The notes under the pieces were generated by a model. The model searched no databases and had not been told where the DNA came from. It was given only the letters and a program-made list of their open reading frames with translations. DNA of 64,000 nt from a bacterium (lineage in GTDB: Bacteria > Myxococcota_A > Bradymonadia > REDH01): the NCBI GenBank assembly GCA_030427825.1, contig JAUICO010000007.1:1-64000 (forward strand). The letters are read 5' to 3'. Both the position numbers and the translations under genes were made by a program. Shown here piece after piece: positions 44,216 to 52,869 of the stretch. The number at the start of each line of letters is the position of its first letter. Position 1 is the stretch's first letter.

Positions 44216-44830
44216 TCAGAGTCGCTTGGCGTAGTACTCAATCACGAGCTGGATCTCCAACTCGAAAGGCACAGAATCCGAAGTCGGCAGGCCCGTGATT
44301 TTTGCGGTCAACTTGGGTGTATCAAACTCGATCCAGTCCGGGCGGATCAGCGAGACGTTCTCGACAGAGTCCTTCACAGCCTGAAGGTTTCGGCTCTTCT
44401 CGCGAAGCTGAATGATGTCGCCTTCGTTGATTCGAGCCGAGGGCACGTCGCAGCGACTGCCGTTGATCAGGATATGACCGTGGTTGATCAGCTGGCGTGC
44501 AGCTGGAATCGTCGGTGCGAGTCCGGCCCGGAAGACCGCGTTGTCCAGACGACGCTCAACCAGCTCAATGAGCTTCTGGCCTGCAGCCATCTTGCCGCTG
44601 CGCGCTTCCGCGACGAGGCGGCGAAGCTGTCGCTCGCTGATGCCGTAGTTGAGGCGAAGCTTCTGCTTCTCCTTAAGCTGGCGACCAAAGTCGGAGAGTT
44701 TCTTGCGACGCGCCTGGCCGTGCTGGCCGGGCGGGTAGGGGCGGCGGTCTGCGCTCTTGCGCGAAAGCCCGGGCAGGTCAGTGCCAAGGGCGCGCATGAT
44801 CTTTACACGTGGTCCGGTATGCCTCGACAT
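44216..44830 (-). CDS. rpsD: 30S ribosomal protein uS4
   Basis: The 204-residue protein binds 16S rRNA early in 30S assembly. The S4 domain reads ERRLDNAVFRAGLAPTIPAA and LINHGHILINGSR. The N-terminus (SRHTGPRVKIMRALGTDLPG) lacks the zinc-binding cysteines of C+ S4 proteins. The ATG has GGAGGAG upstream. It is a single gene here instead of being in the alpha operon with rpsM, rpsK and rpoA. Confidence 0.97.
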   Translation of the reverse strand: MSRHTGPRVKIMRALGTDLPGLSRKSADRRPYPPGQHGQARRKKLSDFGRQLKEKQKLRLNYGISERQLRRLVAEARSGKMAAGQKLIELVERRLDNAVFRAGLAPTIPAARQLINHGHILINGSRCDVPSARINEGDIIQLREKSRNLQAVKDSVENVSLIRPDWIEFDTPKLTAKITGLPTSDSVPFELEIQLVIEYYAKRL

Positions 44831-45016
44831 GGTCGGGGTCTCCTCCGTTTGGGGCGAACAACAGGTTTTACAAAGATTTCCGGAGCTTAGGCGACATCAG
44901 CGCTGCACGCTGTGTTCACCCCGACTCGCGGGAGCGCGCTTGCTATCAGATCAACCGGGGCGGGGAAAGAAGAAACCGGCCCCGATCTGTCCGGGCCGGG
45001 AAGCTTCCTCACCAAC

Positions 45017-46558
45017 TCAGCGACAGCGGCCTCGCAGCTCGCCCGCCAGCTCTTCGGCTTCACGCCCCGGGCCTTCTTCACGTTCCGCTACGTGCCAGCG
45101 CATGGCGTCGCCGATGTGCGAGCAGCCGCTGTCATCGCCCTGTTCGAGCATCCACTCGACCGCGGCGAGGCGGCCTTCAGGGTGCTCGCTGTCGTCCGCC
45201 GCGATGCGACGAATACGCGCGTCGAAGCGATCTGCACAGGCGCCCGAGATGCGTGCGACTTCGACAACGCCGCGCCCCGTCATGGGAACGTTCGTTGTTC
45301 GCGAGTTGTAGGCGATGTCTGCCAGGCCTTCGAAGTCGGCGCAGCTCCCGTCAGCGGTTTCCTCGGCGAGTCGGGCCCGAATCTCCGCCCTGAACGACGG
45401 GGTCACATTCAGTCGCGAGCCCGCGGCCAGCGCCATCGCCATATCCGCAGGCGCCCAGTGCTGCTCAAAGCAGGTTCGAATGTAGGTGGGCCATACCCCG
45501 GTCGCCGTGCGCGTGCCGTCGAAGCCGCGTGCCCGCGAGCGCTGATACAGGTCACGAACGCGGCCATAGTCACACATCGCTGCGCTCGCAGCGTTCGCGA
45601 TCGCCATACGGTCAGCGAGTTCCTTACCCGGGTCCGTCATGTCCAGCATGATCGAGTTGATGATGCCGGCGCGATTCGGATAGTCCGCCGATGAGATCCA
45701 CGTGGTCAGGGCGCGGATCGTGTCCGGGTCATGGCTGTCATTTCGCATGATCGCCACAACGTCCGACGCATCACGGCTGTCTGCGCTGGGCACGTTCGGG
45801 TTGGCGAGCAACAACAGCGGCGAGCCACCGTCCCAGTCTTCGCAGCCGCTCTGCTCCCGCTGGTAGCAGGCGACAACGTTCGCCGCGGTCCAGCGCCCGG
45901 CGGTGGCGAGGGCCCATCGCTGCGTCTCATTGAGCGGCTCCCCGCTGTCGACGTCGATCAGGCGCGCGTAGCTGGCGACCGCCGGATCATCCGCGTCGAG
46001 CAGGCCCACGTGCTCCCCACAGAAGGGCAGCAGCCCGGCCATGCGATACGACAGCGCCGTGCCGACAATCGCACGTTGTGCGCCGGTGGTGAGGTCATCG
46101 AGAACACGCCCCAGAGCGATCTGCGCTTCCGTGGTGAGGGACGCCGCAAAGGAGTTTCCGTGCAGGCCGCGATCGAAGTGAGGATCAAAGCCGTTGGCGA
46201 TTGCGCGTACTTTGGCGGCCTCGTCCTGCACCAGCATCAGGGCGGCGGCGACTTCAGCGCCGTCACTGCGTTCGCCGGCAGCCAGCGTGCAGGACACGGC
46301 TTCCTGAAGCGCGTCCGGTGGCAGCGATGCAGCCCGACCCAGTGTCGCGCGGCAGAGGGCGGCGCCATCCGTGACCGGCATCTGCGCGTAGCACGAGATC
46401 GCGCCGGCGACAGCGTTGCCGGACATGCTCTCGCGCAGGCTCGGACAGCCGTCTCCGCCCCCATTCTGGCGGCCGCCACAGGCCATGATGGTCGCTGCGA
46501 GCGTGACGAGGATTGCGGAGGCCAGGGTATGCCTGACGTGGGGCGCGAGAGCATTCAT
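45017..46558 (-). CDS. Large lipoprotein of unknown function
   Basis: The 513-residue protein has a lipoprotein signal (HVRHTLASAILVTLAATIMAC, lipobox IMAC, Cys27) directly before GGRQNGGGDGCPSL. The mature part is helical with paired cysteines spread throughout and reads like a repeat (TPR-like or HEAT-like) solenoid. No enzyme motif is visible. I use the ATG at 46558, which has AAGGAG upstream; a longer frame adds 33 residues before the signal. It starts 52 bp after the J-domain gene on the same strand. Confidence 0.7.
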   Translation of the reverse strand: MNALAPHVRHTLASAILVTLAATIMACGGRQNGGGDGCPSLRESMSGNAVAGAISCYAQMPVTDGAALCRATLGRAASLPPDALQEAVSCTLAAGERSDGAEVAAALMLVQDEAAKVRAIANGFDPHFDRGLHGNSFAASLTTEAQIALGRVLDDLTTGAQRAIVGTALSYRMAGLLPFCGEHVGLLDADDPAVASYARLIDVDSGEPLNETQRWALATAGRWTAANVVACYQREQSGCEDWDGGSPLLLLANPNVPSADSRDASDVVAIMRNDSHDPDTIRALTTWISSADYPNRAGIINSIMLDMTDPGKELADRMAIANAASAAMCDYGRVRDLYQRSRARGFDGTRTATGVWPTYIRTCFEQHWAPADMAMALAAGSRLNVTPSFRAEIRARLAEETADGSCADFEGLADIAYNSRTTNVPMTGRGVVEVARISGACADRFDARIRRIAADDSEHPEGRLAAVEWMLEQGDDSGCSHIGDAMRWHVAEREEGPGREAEELAGELRGRCR

Positions 46559-46610
46559 CGGTTGTTCTCCTTCGACAGGCGCGCAGCCTTTTGGGTCGTC
46601 GCGGGTATGG

Positions 46611-47006
46611 TCAACGCCCGCGATACTCGAGGTATTCGAGCAGACCCTCGTAAGCAACGGTCAGGTCCTGGCTGAGTTTCGTCGCCAGCGCTTCGGTCTC
46701 ACGACTGTGGGTGAAGCGATCCGGGTGGTAGCGGCGCATCATCCCACGGTATGCGCGGCGCACTGCCTCGGTGTCGGAGCCGTACTCGATCTCAAGGCGC
46801 GCATACCAGACGCGCACTTCTGCCTGATAGTCCGGGTTCAGCGGATGCCGCCCGGAGGCGAGGCGCTCCTGCTCGACGCGCAGGCGCTCCGCGAAGCGTT
46901 CGGTTACGGCCTCGAAGCCACCGTCGCGTTCGAATTCCACGACCCGGTCCTGGACAGAGTTCAATCCCTGTCGTGCGGCTTGTAGGATGCGGTCTCTTAG
47001 TGACAT
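46611..47006 (-). CDS. J-domain (DnaJ-like) protein
   Basis: The 131-residue protein ends in a J-domain: YARLEIEYGSDTEAVRRAYR, then MMRRYHPDRF with the HPD motif that stimulates DnaK ATPase, then SQDLTVAYEGLLEYLEYRG. The N-terminal 60 residues are helical and charged. It lacks Gly/Phe and zinc-finger regions, so it is a class C type co-chaperone with a dedicated role. ATG 47006 is preceded by AAGGAG. Confidence 0.85.
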   Translation of the reverse strand: MSLRDRILQAARQGLNSVQDRVVEFERDGGFEAVTERFAERLRVEQERLASGRHPLNPDYQAEVRVWYARLEIEYGSDTEAVRRAYRGMMRRYHPDRFTHSRETEALATKLSQDLTVAYEGLLEYLEYRGR

Positions 47007-47072
47007 GGCGGCGCTCCTTACGCAGCATACGCTGCCCGTCAACCCGCGGTTCGGACCTGGTGAGGCTACTCA

Positions 47073-47489
47073 TTGCGCGAGCTCTTTCGAATTGAAGACG
47101 AGAAGTTGCAGCCGGGTTCGGCGCGGACCTTTTCCTGGGATGTCCACGGCCATCGGCGCGGAGGCTTCATCGCACGCCACGCAACAGGGGTCTGCGCCTT
47201 TGTGAACCGTTGTCCGCACTGGAACCTTCCACTCAACGACAGAGACGGCCGGATATACGACCCTGCGACGCGATCGTTGCGCTGTAGCGTGCACGGCGCG
47301 CTTTTTGATCCGGACAGCGGCGTCTGCACCAGCGGCCCCTGCGAAGGCGGCTCGCTGCCGCCTCTGCGGGTCTCACGCGAAGGCAGCGCGTGGGTGGTAC
47401 GGGAATCTCTGCTAGGTGATGGGCGGTTGGAGCTGTCACAGCGAGCAGAAATCGCGGTCGTCGCAGACAGCGACAGGGAGTCAGAATGA
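47073..47489 (+). CDS. Rieske [2Fe-2S] ferredoxin-like protein
   Basis: The 138-residue protein has a complete Rieske motif: CPHWNL (Cys and His) and CSVHGALFDPDSG (Cys and His). There is no oxygenase or cytochrome partner nearby, so it resembles small Rieske ferredoxins or NirD-like proteins. TTG start with GAGG 9 nt upstream. Its stop overlaps the start of the next lipoprotein gene. Confidence 0.88.
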   Translation: MRELFRIEDEKLQPGSARTFSWDVHGHRRGGFIARHATGVCAFVNRCPHWNLPLNDRDGRIYDPATRSLRCSVHGALFDPDSGVCTSGPCEGGSLPPLRVSREGSAWVVRESLLGDGRLELSQRAEIAVVADSDRESE

Positions 47490-48115
47490 CAGCATCACGG
47501 ACCCGGACCACTGCGCTCGTCGCGCTCACCGCGCTGCTCCTCTGCGGCGGTTGCCGTTCGGCGGAGGTGAACGACGGAGACAACGATGCGGTCGGGCCGA
47601 GCACGGGCTCTGTCGCGGAGGGCTCGGAGTCGGGCGGCGCGGAGGCGGCGGCTGATGTCCCCGGCGAGTCGGGAGCTGCGGCCGGCGCCGCCGACGCGGC
47701 TCCGGAGCCGCACATTGCGCCGACGATGGCCGAACTGGTGGCGGCGATGCAAAGGCACGGATTCGCGCGGGGCGAAGAGCTGGAAGCGGAGTCTTTTGCT
47801 CCGGTTCCGCCAAGCGCGAGCTGGACCGCGCTGAGTTTCCAGGCGGGCGCTGAGACCGTTGATGTGGCCGTGTTCAGCTATGAATCCAGGGGATTCGCCG
47901 TGCCACACTCCGAGGATGTTCACCGTCGGGCGCAGTCCGGAAGTATCGGTGAGGCGGCGCGGGTACATGCCAACGCGTTGATTCACGCGAGGGCCGCGAC
48001 AAACGAGCGCGCCGAAGAGGTTGTGGCGCAGCTGGCAGAGGCGTTCGGCTGGCCCGCGGCGCCCGCCGTTGTGAGCGACGGCGTGCGGGCTGAGGAGCCG
48101 GCTGCGGCGGAGTAG
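47486..48115 (+). CDS. Small lipoprotein of unknown function
   Basis: The 209-residue protein has a lipoprotein signal with lipobox LCGGC (Cys23), then an Ala/Gly/Glu-rich low-complexity spacer (residues 28-75) and a folded C-terminal part (TMAELVAAMQRHGF, VDVAVFSYESRGFAV). I do not recognise it. It overlaps the Rieske gene by 4 bp (ATGA). Confidence 0.65.
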   Translation: MTASRTRTTALVALTALLLCGGCRSAEVNDGDNDAVGPSTGSVAEGSESGGAEAAADVPGESGAAAGAADAAPEPHIAPTMAELVAAMQRHGFARGEELEAESFAPVPPSASWTALSFQAGAETVDVAVFSYESRGFAVPHSEDVHRRAQSGSIGEAARVHANALIHARAATNERAEEVVAQLAEAFGWPAAPAVVSDGVRAEEPAAAE

Positions 48116-48157
48116 TGGGTCGTCGGTGCGCCGGGCGGCATGTGTCGCGTCGTCGCT

Positions 48158-48264
48158 GTCGGGCGAAGGCTCATGGCTGTCGGGCGAACGCTGTCAATGC
48201 GGCCGAGCGAAGGCTCACGGCTGCCGAGCGAAGGCTCACGGCTGCCGAGCGAAGGCTCACGGCT
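48158..48264. repeat. Tandem array of about 21-bp hairpin repeats
   Basis: Three perfect copies of GCCGAGCGAAGGCTCACGGC plus T (48202-48222, 48223-48243, 48244-48264) follow two diverged copies. Each unit contains GAGC-GAAG-GCTC, a 4-bp stem with a 4-nt loop. The array fills the gap between convergent genes. Confidence 0.8.
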
Positions 48265-48278
48265 GCCGCCGGGAGTGC

Positions 48279-48605
48279 TCAGGCGGTCGGTACAGCGTCG
48301 TCGTCGACGAGCTTCTCGAGCACTGCTCGCGAGTGGTCGGTCAGCTTGGTGAAGCGCACGCCCATGCCGCCAATCTCGGGGTCGTCGATGCTTCGCATGA
48401 CTTCGCCTTCGCCTTCGATCAGCTCGAAGTCATCGAGGATGACCGTGAACTTCAGGTTGACGGTGGTCCCGACCGGCAGGGGAGAGCGTGAGCGAATGAA
48501 GACCCCTCCGCGCGAGATGTTGGTCACATACTCGGAGATGAACTCCTCGATGGACTCAAACTCCTTGTTGATGTCTCGTCGCTCGAAGTTTCGTTGTTCG
48601 TTCAT
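48279..48605 (-). CDS. PilZ-domain protein
   Basis: The 108-residue single-domain protein has the c-di-GMP-binding RNFER (RxxxR) near the N-terminus and YVTNISRGGVFIRS (the N-x-S-x-x-G motif), so nucleotide binding is likely. The rest is a beta-barrel ending in GGMGVRFTKL. PilZ proteins of this size regulate motility or exopolysaccharide in response to c-di-GMP. No cyclase or phosphodiesterase is in the window. Confidence 0.88.
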   Translation of the reverse strand: MNEQRNFERRDINKEFESIEEFISEYVTNISRGGVFIRSRSPLPVGTTVNLKFTVILDDFELIEGEGEVMRSIDDPEIGGMGVRFTKLTDHSRAVLEKLVDDDAVPTA

Positions 48606-48721
48606 GAGCTCGGCCAGCGTGAGTGCCTGCCGCGAGTCTTCGGAAGATCTCGGAGAAACGGGCTCAACTACCGAGATTGGCAGAGAGCAGCTCGCACCGA
48701 CTATCTTGATCGCGTGCGGGC

Positions 48722-48750
48722 AGAATGTCGCCGCGATCGGTTCTTGTCAA
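48722..48750 (-). promoter_or_regulatory. Candidate promoter for the PilZ gene
   Basis: On the minus strand TTGACA (48750-48745) and CATTCT (48727-48722) are separated by 17 bp. It is about 110 bp upstream of the PilZ start, in an otherwise featureless 245-bp gap. Confidence 0.4.
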
Positions 48751-48850
48751 GCGGAGAGCGTGACGTGGACTCCGATCAAGACTGCAATTGCGCCATGTCC
48801 GCTGAGATCTGAGACGCGCTCTCGTCCGGCTCCGTGGCCCCGAAACCCGC

Positions 48851-50416
48851 TCAGCCGGCCTTCGCGTTTCGTGTCGCCCCACCGCCGGGTTTTTCTGTGA
48901 CGATATCGACCTGCTCAATGTGACGGGAGCGATCGGTGACCACGCGCAGCTTCTTGTTGAAGCGCAGCTCCAGGTTGCGGATGGACTGCTTCTCATCCCG
49001 CTGCAGAATGCGAGCCACCGTCGGGTGCGCCACGATTCTGATGTCGAAAGCGTCGATCACCTCGAGTCGGCGCCGAAGTCGCCGCAGCGTGTCATATGCG
49101 AGGGTCTGGGCGGACAGCGTCACGCCGCGGCCTTCGCAGTGTTCGCAGGGCTCGCACATCATGCGCTCCAGGCTCTCGCTGGTGCGCTTTCGCGTCATCG
49201 TGCACAGGCCAAAGCCGCTGATCTCGGACACCTTCACACGACTGCGGTCGCCGCCCATAGCGCGCCTCAGCCTCTCGACCACCTTTCGACGGTCGCGCTC
49301 GCTGTTCATGTCGATGAAGTCGATGACAACGAGCCCGCCCAGGTTGCGCAGGCGCAGCTGGTAGGCAATCTCGTCGGCTGCTTCGAGGTTGGTCTGTACG
49401 ATCGTCTCTTCCAGATTTGACTCACCGACGAAGCGCCCCGTGTTGATGTCGATGGCGGTAAGCGCTTCGGTCTGCTCGATCACCAGCGACCCGCCGCTGG
49501 GAAGGTTCGCGTTCTTGTTGAGCGCACGCCTCAGCTCGTCCTCGATGCCAAAAGCGTCGAATATCGGCTCTGTACCGACGTAGAGTTCGACGCGATTCGC
49601 GAAGCGCGGCATGAAGCGCTCGACGAAGTCCATGATGCGCTCGTATTCGTCGCGGGAGTCGACAACCAGGCGATCCAGGTTGGCCGCGGCCAGGTCCCGG
49701 GTACATCGGAGCGTCATGTCGAGGTCGGTGTGCAGGCACGTCGGCGGCTTCGACTTGCGCGAGCGTTTGTAGATGTCGTTCCAGAGGTTGATCAGCACCT
49801 CCATGTCGCGACGCAGGAGCGCGTTGCGGACATCTTTGCTCGCGGTGCGCACGATAAAACCGCTACCCTTTGGCAACATCTCGTGGGCGATGCGACGCAG
49901 CCTGCGTCGGTCCTTGTCGGACTCGATCTGCTTGGAGATACCGATGTGATCGACGGTCGGCATGTAGACGAGATAGCGACCGGCGAGGGAGATATGGCAG
50001 GTCAGGCGCGCACCCTTCGTGCTGATCGGGTCTTTGGTGACCTGGACCAGGATGTCCTGACCCTCTTTCAGCTGGTCTTCGATCGGCGCGTGCTTGCGGT
50101 TGCGGCGCATACGGCCACCGCCACGGCTGTCGCTCTCTTCATCCGGCGGGTCTTCGCCGCTGCGATCGGGCATCTCCAGGATGGAGTGGTCCTGGTAGAT
50201 GTCAGCGACGTAGAGAAACGCGGCCTTCTCAAGGCCGATATCGACAAACGCGGCCTGCATCCCGGGCAGAACCCGCACGACGCGGCCGTGATAGATGTTG
50301 CCGACGACGCCCGCAGCGTCTCGGCGTTCCTGGTGAAAGTCGGCGATAACGCCGTCCTCAAGCACCGCGATTCGCGCTTCCTGGGCGGTGGCGTTGATCA
50401 CCATTGAATTGGACAT
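48851..50416 (-). CDS. rng: Ribonuclease G (RNase E/G family)
   Basis: The 521-residue endoribonuclease has the S1-domain start (NIYHGRVVRVLPGMQAAFVD), the catalytic DNase-I-like region (GGLVVIDFIDMNSERDRRKV, with metal-binding Asp residues) and the Zn-link CEPCEHCEGRG. It lacks the long RNase E C-terminal scaffold. An acidic/basic insert (EDPPDEESDSRGGGRMRRNR) lies inside the S1 domain. GAGAGG 5 nt before the ATG is part of an inverted repeat that could hide the ribosome site. It processes rRNA and decays mRNA. Confidence 0.95.
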   Translation of the reverse strand: MSNSMVINATAQEARIAVLEDGVIADFHQERRDAAGVVGNIYHGRVVRVLPGMQAAFVDIGLEKAAFLYVADIYQDHSILEMPDRSGEDPPDEESDSRGGGRMRRNRKHAPIEDQLKEGQDILVQVTKDPISTKGARLTCHISLAGRYLVYMPTVDHIGISKQIESDKDRRRLRRIAHEMLPKGSGFIVRTASKDVRNALLRRDMEVLINLWNDIYKRSRKSKPPTCLHTDLDMTLRCTRDLAAANLDRLVVDSRDEYERIMDFVERFMPRFANRVELYVGTEPIFDAFGIEDELRRALNKNANLPSGGSLVIEQTEALTAIDINTGRFVGESNLEETIVQTNLEAADEIAYQLRLRNLGGLVVIDFIDMNSERDRRKVVERLRRAMGGDRSRVKVSEISGFGLCTMTRKRTSESLERMMCEPCEHCEGRGVTLSAQTLAYDTLRRLRRRLEVIDAFDIRIVAHPTVARILQRDEKQSIRNLELRFNKKLRVVTDRSRHIEQVDIVTEKPGGGATRNAKAG

Positions 50417-50421
50417 AACAA

Positions 50422-50441
50422 CCTCTCAAATTCTGGAGAGG
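50422..50441 (-). promoter_or_regulatory. Inverted repeat covering the rng ribosome-binding site
   Basis: On the minus strand CCTCTC (50441-50436) can pair with GAGAGG (50427-50422), which is the ribosome site 5 nt before the rng ATG, across an 8-nt loop. Pairing would block initiation. Confidence 0.45.
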
Positions 50442-51005
50442 CCGTCTCAGCAATTTCCTCGATGTCGGACGTCGTGGTGCCGGGTCGCCGGCGGCGATTG
50501 CGATGCTCGATCTCGCCGCTGTCTCGCGGCCTGGCGGGGAACTCTCTGTGCCCTCACCGGGCGCACGCGAGCAGGCGTTCCTGACTCCGCGTCCTGAATA
50601 ACTCCGGGAATCTGCCGCCGGACTCTGCCGGCGTGTTCAGACGGTCTCTGGGTAAAAATCTCTGGCGTGTGAGCGGTGCGCTCGCAAGCTGACGAATCAG
50701 CTCTCATTGTGTGTGCCGGAGAGGCTCTGCCTGCCCCGCACAAAGGGTAAACGTGAACAAAGGGAGAATTCATTTCAAAGTCTTTGCGGCGGTGCAGCGC
50801 AGGCGCGCGCAACTCACCATCTTCAGGAATCACAGTAACAACACGGATCCCGCTTCACAAGTGAAGGGCGAAAAGAGCCCGGCGGCGGTCGTGAATGCGG
50901 GTCTGCTCGCTGCGCGATCAGGACTGCCGCTTTCGCGCGGTTGCCACCGGCAACGGCGCTCAATTGCTTCTCGCGCTCCTTTCCGGCGGCTTTCGTCCTT
51001 CGAAA

Positions 51006-51030
51006 CCCCGGCGGAAAGCTGCGCTTTCCT
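51006..51030 (+). repeat. Dispersed palindromic element, copy B
   Basis: These 25 nt match copy A (8183-8207, minus strand) at 23 positions, including GGAAAGC-N3-GCTTTCC. A T6 run lies 11 nt after it, so in the rho leader it could also act as an attenuator. Confidence 0.55.
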
Positions 51031-51186
51031 TTGGGATGTCTTTTTTGGACGGCGGCTGACGCGCACCCGCGTGCCGTGACCCGGCGGAGATTGACCGGTA
51101 TACGTGGCGAACACCTCGCATCTCACCCGCCTTCGACCTCGCCATCAGCGCGACGGGTCGGGCGCCTCACTCCCACGGTGACACCC

Positions 51187-52518
51187 ATGAAGAAGCAGAT
51201 TGCGGCCGCGCGCAGCGCCGGCATTACAACGCAGTTCGCCACCGACACCGGCGAACACGAGCTTCTCTCCCTTACCGCCCTCCGACGACTCGGCAGCGCC
51301 GAGCTGGGCGCGCTGCTCAAGGAGCTCGGCGGGACCGGCGTCCAGGCCATGCGCCGGCAGGACCAGGTGCTGGCGGTGGCGCGGGCGCTTGAAGATGACG
51401 CGATTCAGCACACCGGCAGCGGCGTGCTCGAAGTGCACAGCGACGGCTACGGCTTCCTGCGTGCTCCCGAGCACAGCTACCTGCCATGTCCCTACGACAT
51501 CTACGTCTCGCCGGCCCAGATACGCCGATTCAACCTGCGCACCGGGGATCTCGTTGCCGGCCGCGTCCGTCCACCCAAAGCGAAAGAGCGCTACTACGCG
51601 CTGCTCGCGGTCGAGTCGATCAATGACGTCGACCCCGACATCGCCGCCGACAAGCCCCTCTTCGACAATCTCACCCCGTTGTACCCGGACGAACAGCTCA
51701 CCCTGGAAGGCGAGGGCGACGCCGACATCTCGAATCGCGTACTCGACCTCTTCGCACCCATCGGAAAAGGCCAGCGCGCCCTCATCGTAGCGCCGCCACG
51801 CACCGGAAAGACCGTCCTGCTGCAGGGCATCGCCAACGCCATCAGCCGAAACCATCCGGACGTCGACCTGATCGTGCTCCTCATCGACGAGCGTCCCGAA
51901 GAAGTGACCGACATGGAGCGATCCGTGCGCGGCGAGGTCGTCAGCTCCACCTTCGACGAGCCCCCCGAGCGCCACGTCGCCGTCGCCGAGATCGTGCTCG
52001 AGCGCGCTCGGCGCCTCGTAGAACACGGGCGCGACGTGGTGATTCTCCTCGACTCGATCACCCGCCTGGCCCGCGCCTACAACACCGTGGTCCCACCCTC
52101 AGGAAAGATCCTCTCCGGCGGCGTGGACAGCAACGCGCTGCACAAACCCAAGCGATTCTTCGGCGCCGCCCGCAACATCGAAGACGGCGGCTCACTTACC
52201 ATCATCGCGACCGCCCTGATCGACACCGGCAGCCGCATGGATGAAGTGATCTTCGAGGAATTCAAAGGGACCGGCAACTCCGAGCTGCATCTGGACCGCA
52301 AGCTCATGGAAAAGCGCCTCTTTCCCTGCCTCAACCTCCACAAGTCCGGCACCCGCCGCGAAGATCTGCTCCTTGCGCCCGAGGCCCTGCAACGTATGCA
52401 CGTCCTGCGACAGCACTTTCTGTCGCAGCTGAACGGCATTGACGCGATGACCACAGTTCATGACTGGCTCACAAAGACGAAGGACAACGCGGAGTTCCTC
52501 TCCTCGATGAATCAGTAG
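51187..52518 (+). CDS. rho: Transcription termination factor Rho
   Basis: The 443-residue hexameric RNA helicase has an N-terminal helical region ([20 protein letters not shown]), the cold-shock-type RNA-binding domain ([20 protein letters not shown]), Walker [13 protein letters not shown], Walker B/DERPEE region ([17 protein letters not shown]) and the secondary RNA-binding loops FSGG-type ([12 protein letters not shown]). I start at ATG 51187; a GTG 9 nt upstream is possible and neither has a strong ribosome site. It leads the conserved rho-rpmE-prfA cluster. Confidence 0.96.
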   Translation: MKKQIAAARSAGITTQFATDTGEHELLSLTALRRLGSAELGALLKELGGTGVQAMRRQDQVLAVARALEDDAIQHTGSGVLEVHSDGYGFLRAPEHSYLPCPYDIYVSPAQIRRFNLRTGDLVAGRVRPPKAKERYYALLAVESINDVDPDIAADKPLFDNLTPLYPDEQLTLEGEGDADISNRVLDLFAPIGKGQRALIVAPPRTGKTVLLQGIANAISRNHPDVDLIVLLIDERPEEVTDMERSVRGEVVSSTFDEPPERHVAVAEIVLERARRLVEHGRDVVILLDSITRLARAYNTVVPPSGKILSGGVDSNALHKPKRFFGAARNIEDGGSLTIIATALIDTGSRMDEVIFEEFKGTGNSELHLDRKLMEKRLFPCLNLHKSGTRREDLLLAPEALQRMHVLRQHFLSQLNGIDAMTTVHDWLTKTKDNAEFLSSMNQ

Positions 52519-52550
52519 CCGACACCCGGTAACTGCGGGCGAAGCTCGCA

Positions 52551-52579
52551 TTGACAAGGCGCGGTCGTTTCTTTAGACG
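52551..52579 (+). promoter_or_regulatory. Candidate promoter for rpmE2-prfA
   Basis: A perfect TTGACA at 52551-52556 is followed after 17 bp by TAGACG. It lies in the 90-bp gap between rho and rpmE2 and would allow ribosomal expression independent of rho. Confidence 0.4.
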
Positions 52580-52608
52580 CCCGCCTCCGCTTTCACGGTG
52601 GTTGAGAT

Positions 52609-52845
52609 ATGAAGCCTGAAGTCCATCCTGAGTACAATTCTGTCGTTTTCGTCGATGGGGACCACGAGTTCGTGACCCGCTCCACGATGAAGAGCAACAA
52701 AACACGCGAAATCGACGGCACGGAACACTACGTGATCGACATCGCGATCTCGTCGGCGAGCCATCCTTTCTGGACGGGCAGCCAGAAGATCATCGATACC
52801 GCCGGCCGCGTCGAACGCTTCAATCGCAAGTACGGCCGCCAGTAA
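52609..52845 (+). CDS. rpmE2: 50S ribosomal protein bL31, type B (zinc-independent)
   Basis: The 78-residue protein has the type B features: no CXXC pair, [17 protein letters not shown] at the N-terminus, and [20 protein letters not shown] at the C-terminus. Type B L31 replaces the zinc-binding type A form under zinc shortage in bacteria with both; only this copy is visible here. Between rho and prfA, as in many genomes. Confidence 0.93.
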   Translation: MKPEVHPEYNSVVFVDGDHEFVTRSTMKSNKTREIDGTEHYVIDIAISSASHPFWTGSQKIIDTAGRVERFNRKYGRQ

Positions 52846-52869
52846 TCCTCCTGCGCGCCGCGCGAGCCT

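Larger units (their letters stand above)
50417..51186. other. 770-bp divergent leader between rng and rho
   Basis: This is the longest gene-free stretch in the window. It contains the rng leader hairpin (50422-50441), an A/T-richer patch near 50740-50790, an inverted repeat TTGCC/GGCAA near 50941-50953, and palindromic element copy B with T-rich sequence after it. No open frame looks coding. A long leader is expected for rho, which is autoregulated by attenuation in other bacteria. Confidence 0.5.

Noticed and set aside
48158..48264. CRISPR array
   Set aside because: Units are contiguous without spacers and there are no cas genes; it is a simple tandem repeat.
50711..51079. Possible small gene in the rho leader
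   Set aside because: No ribosome site, Arg/Ser-rich noise composition, and it runs through the palindromic element.
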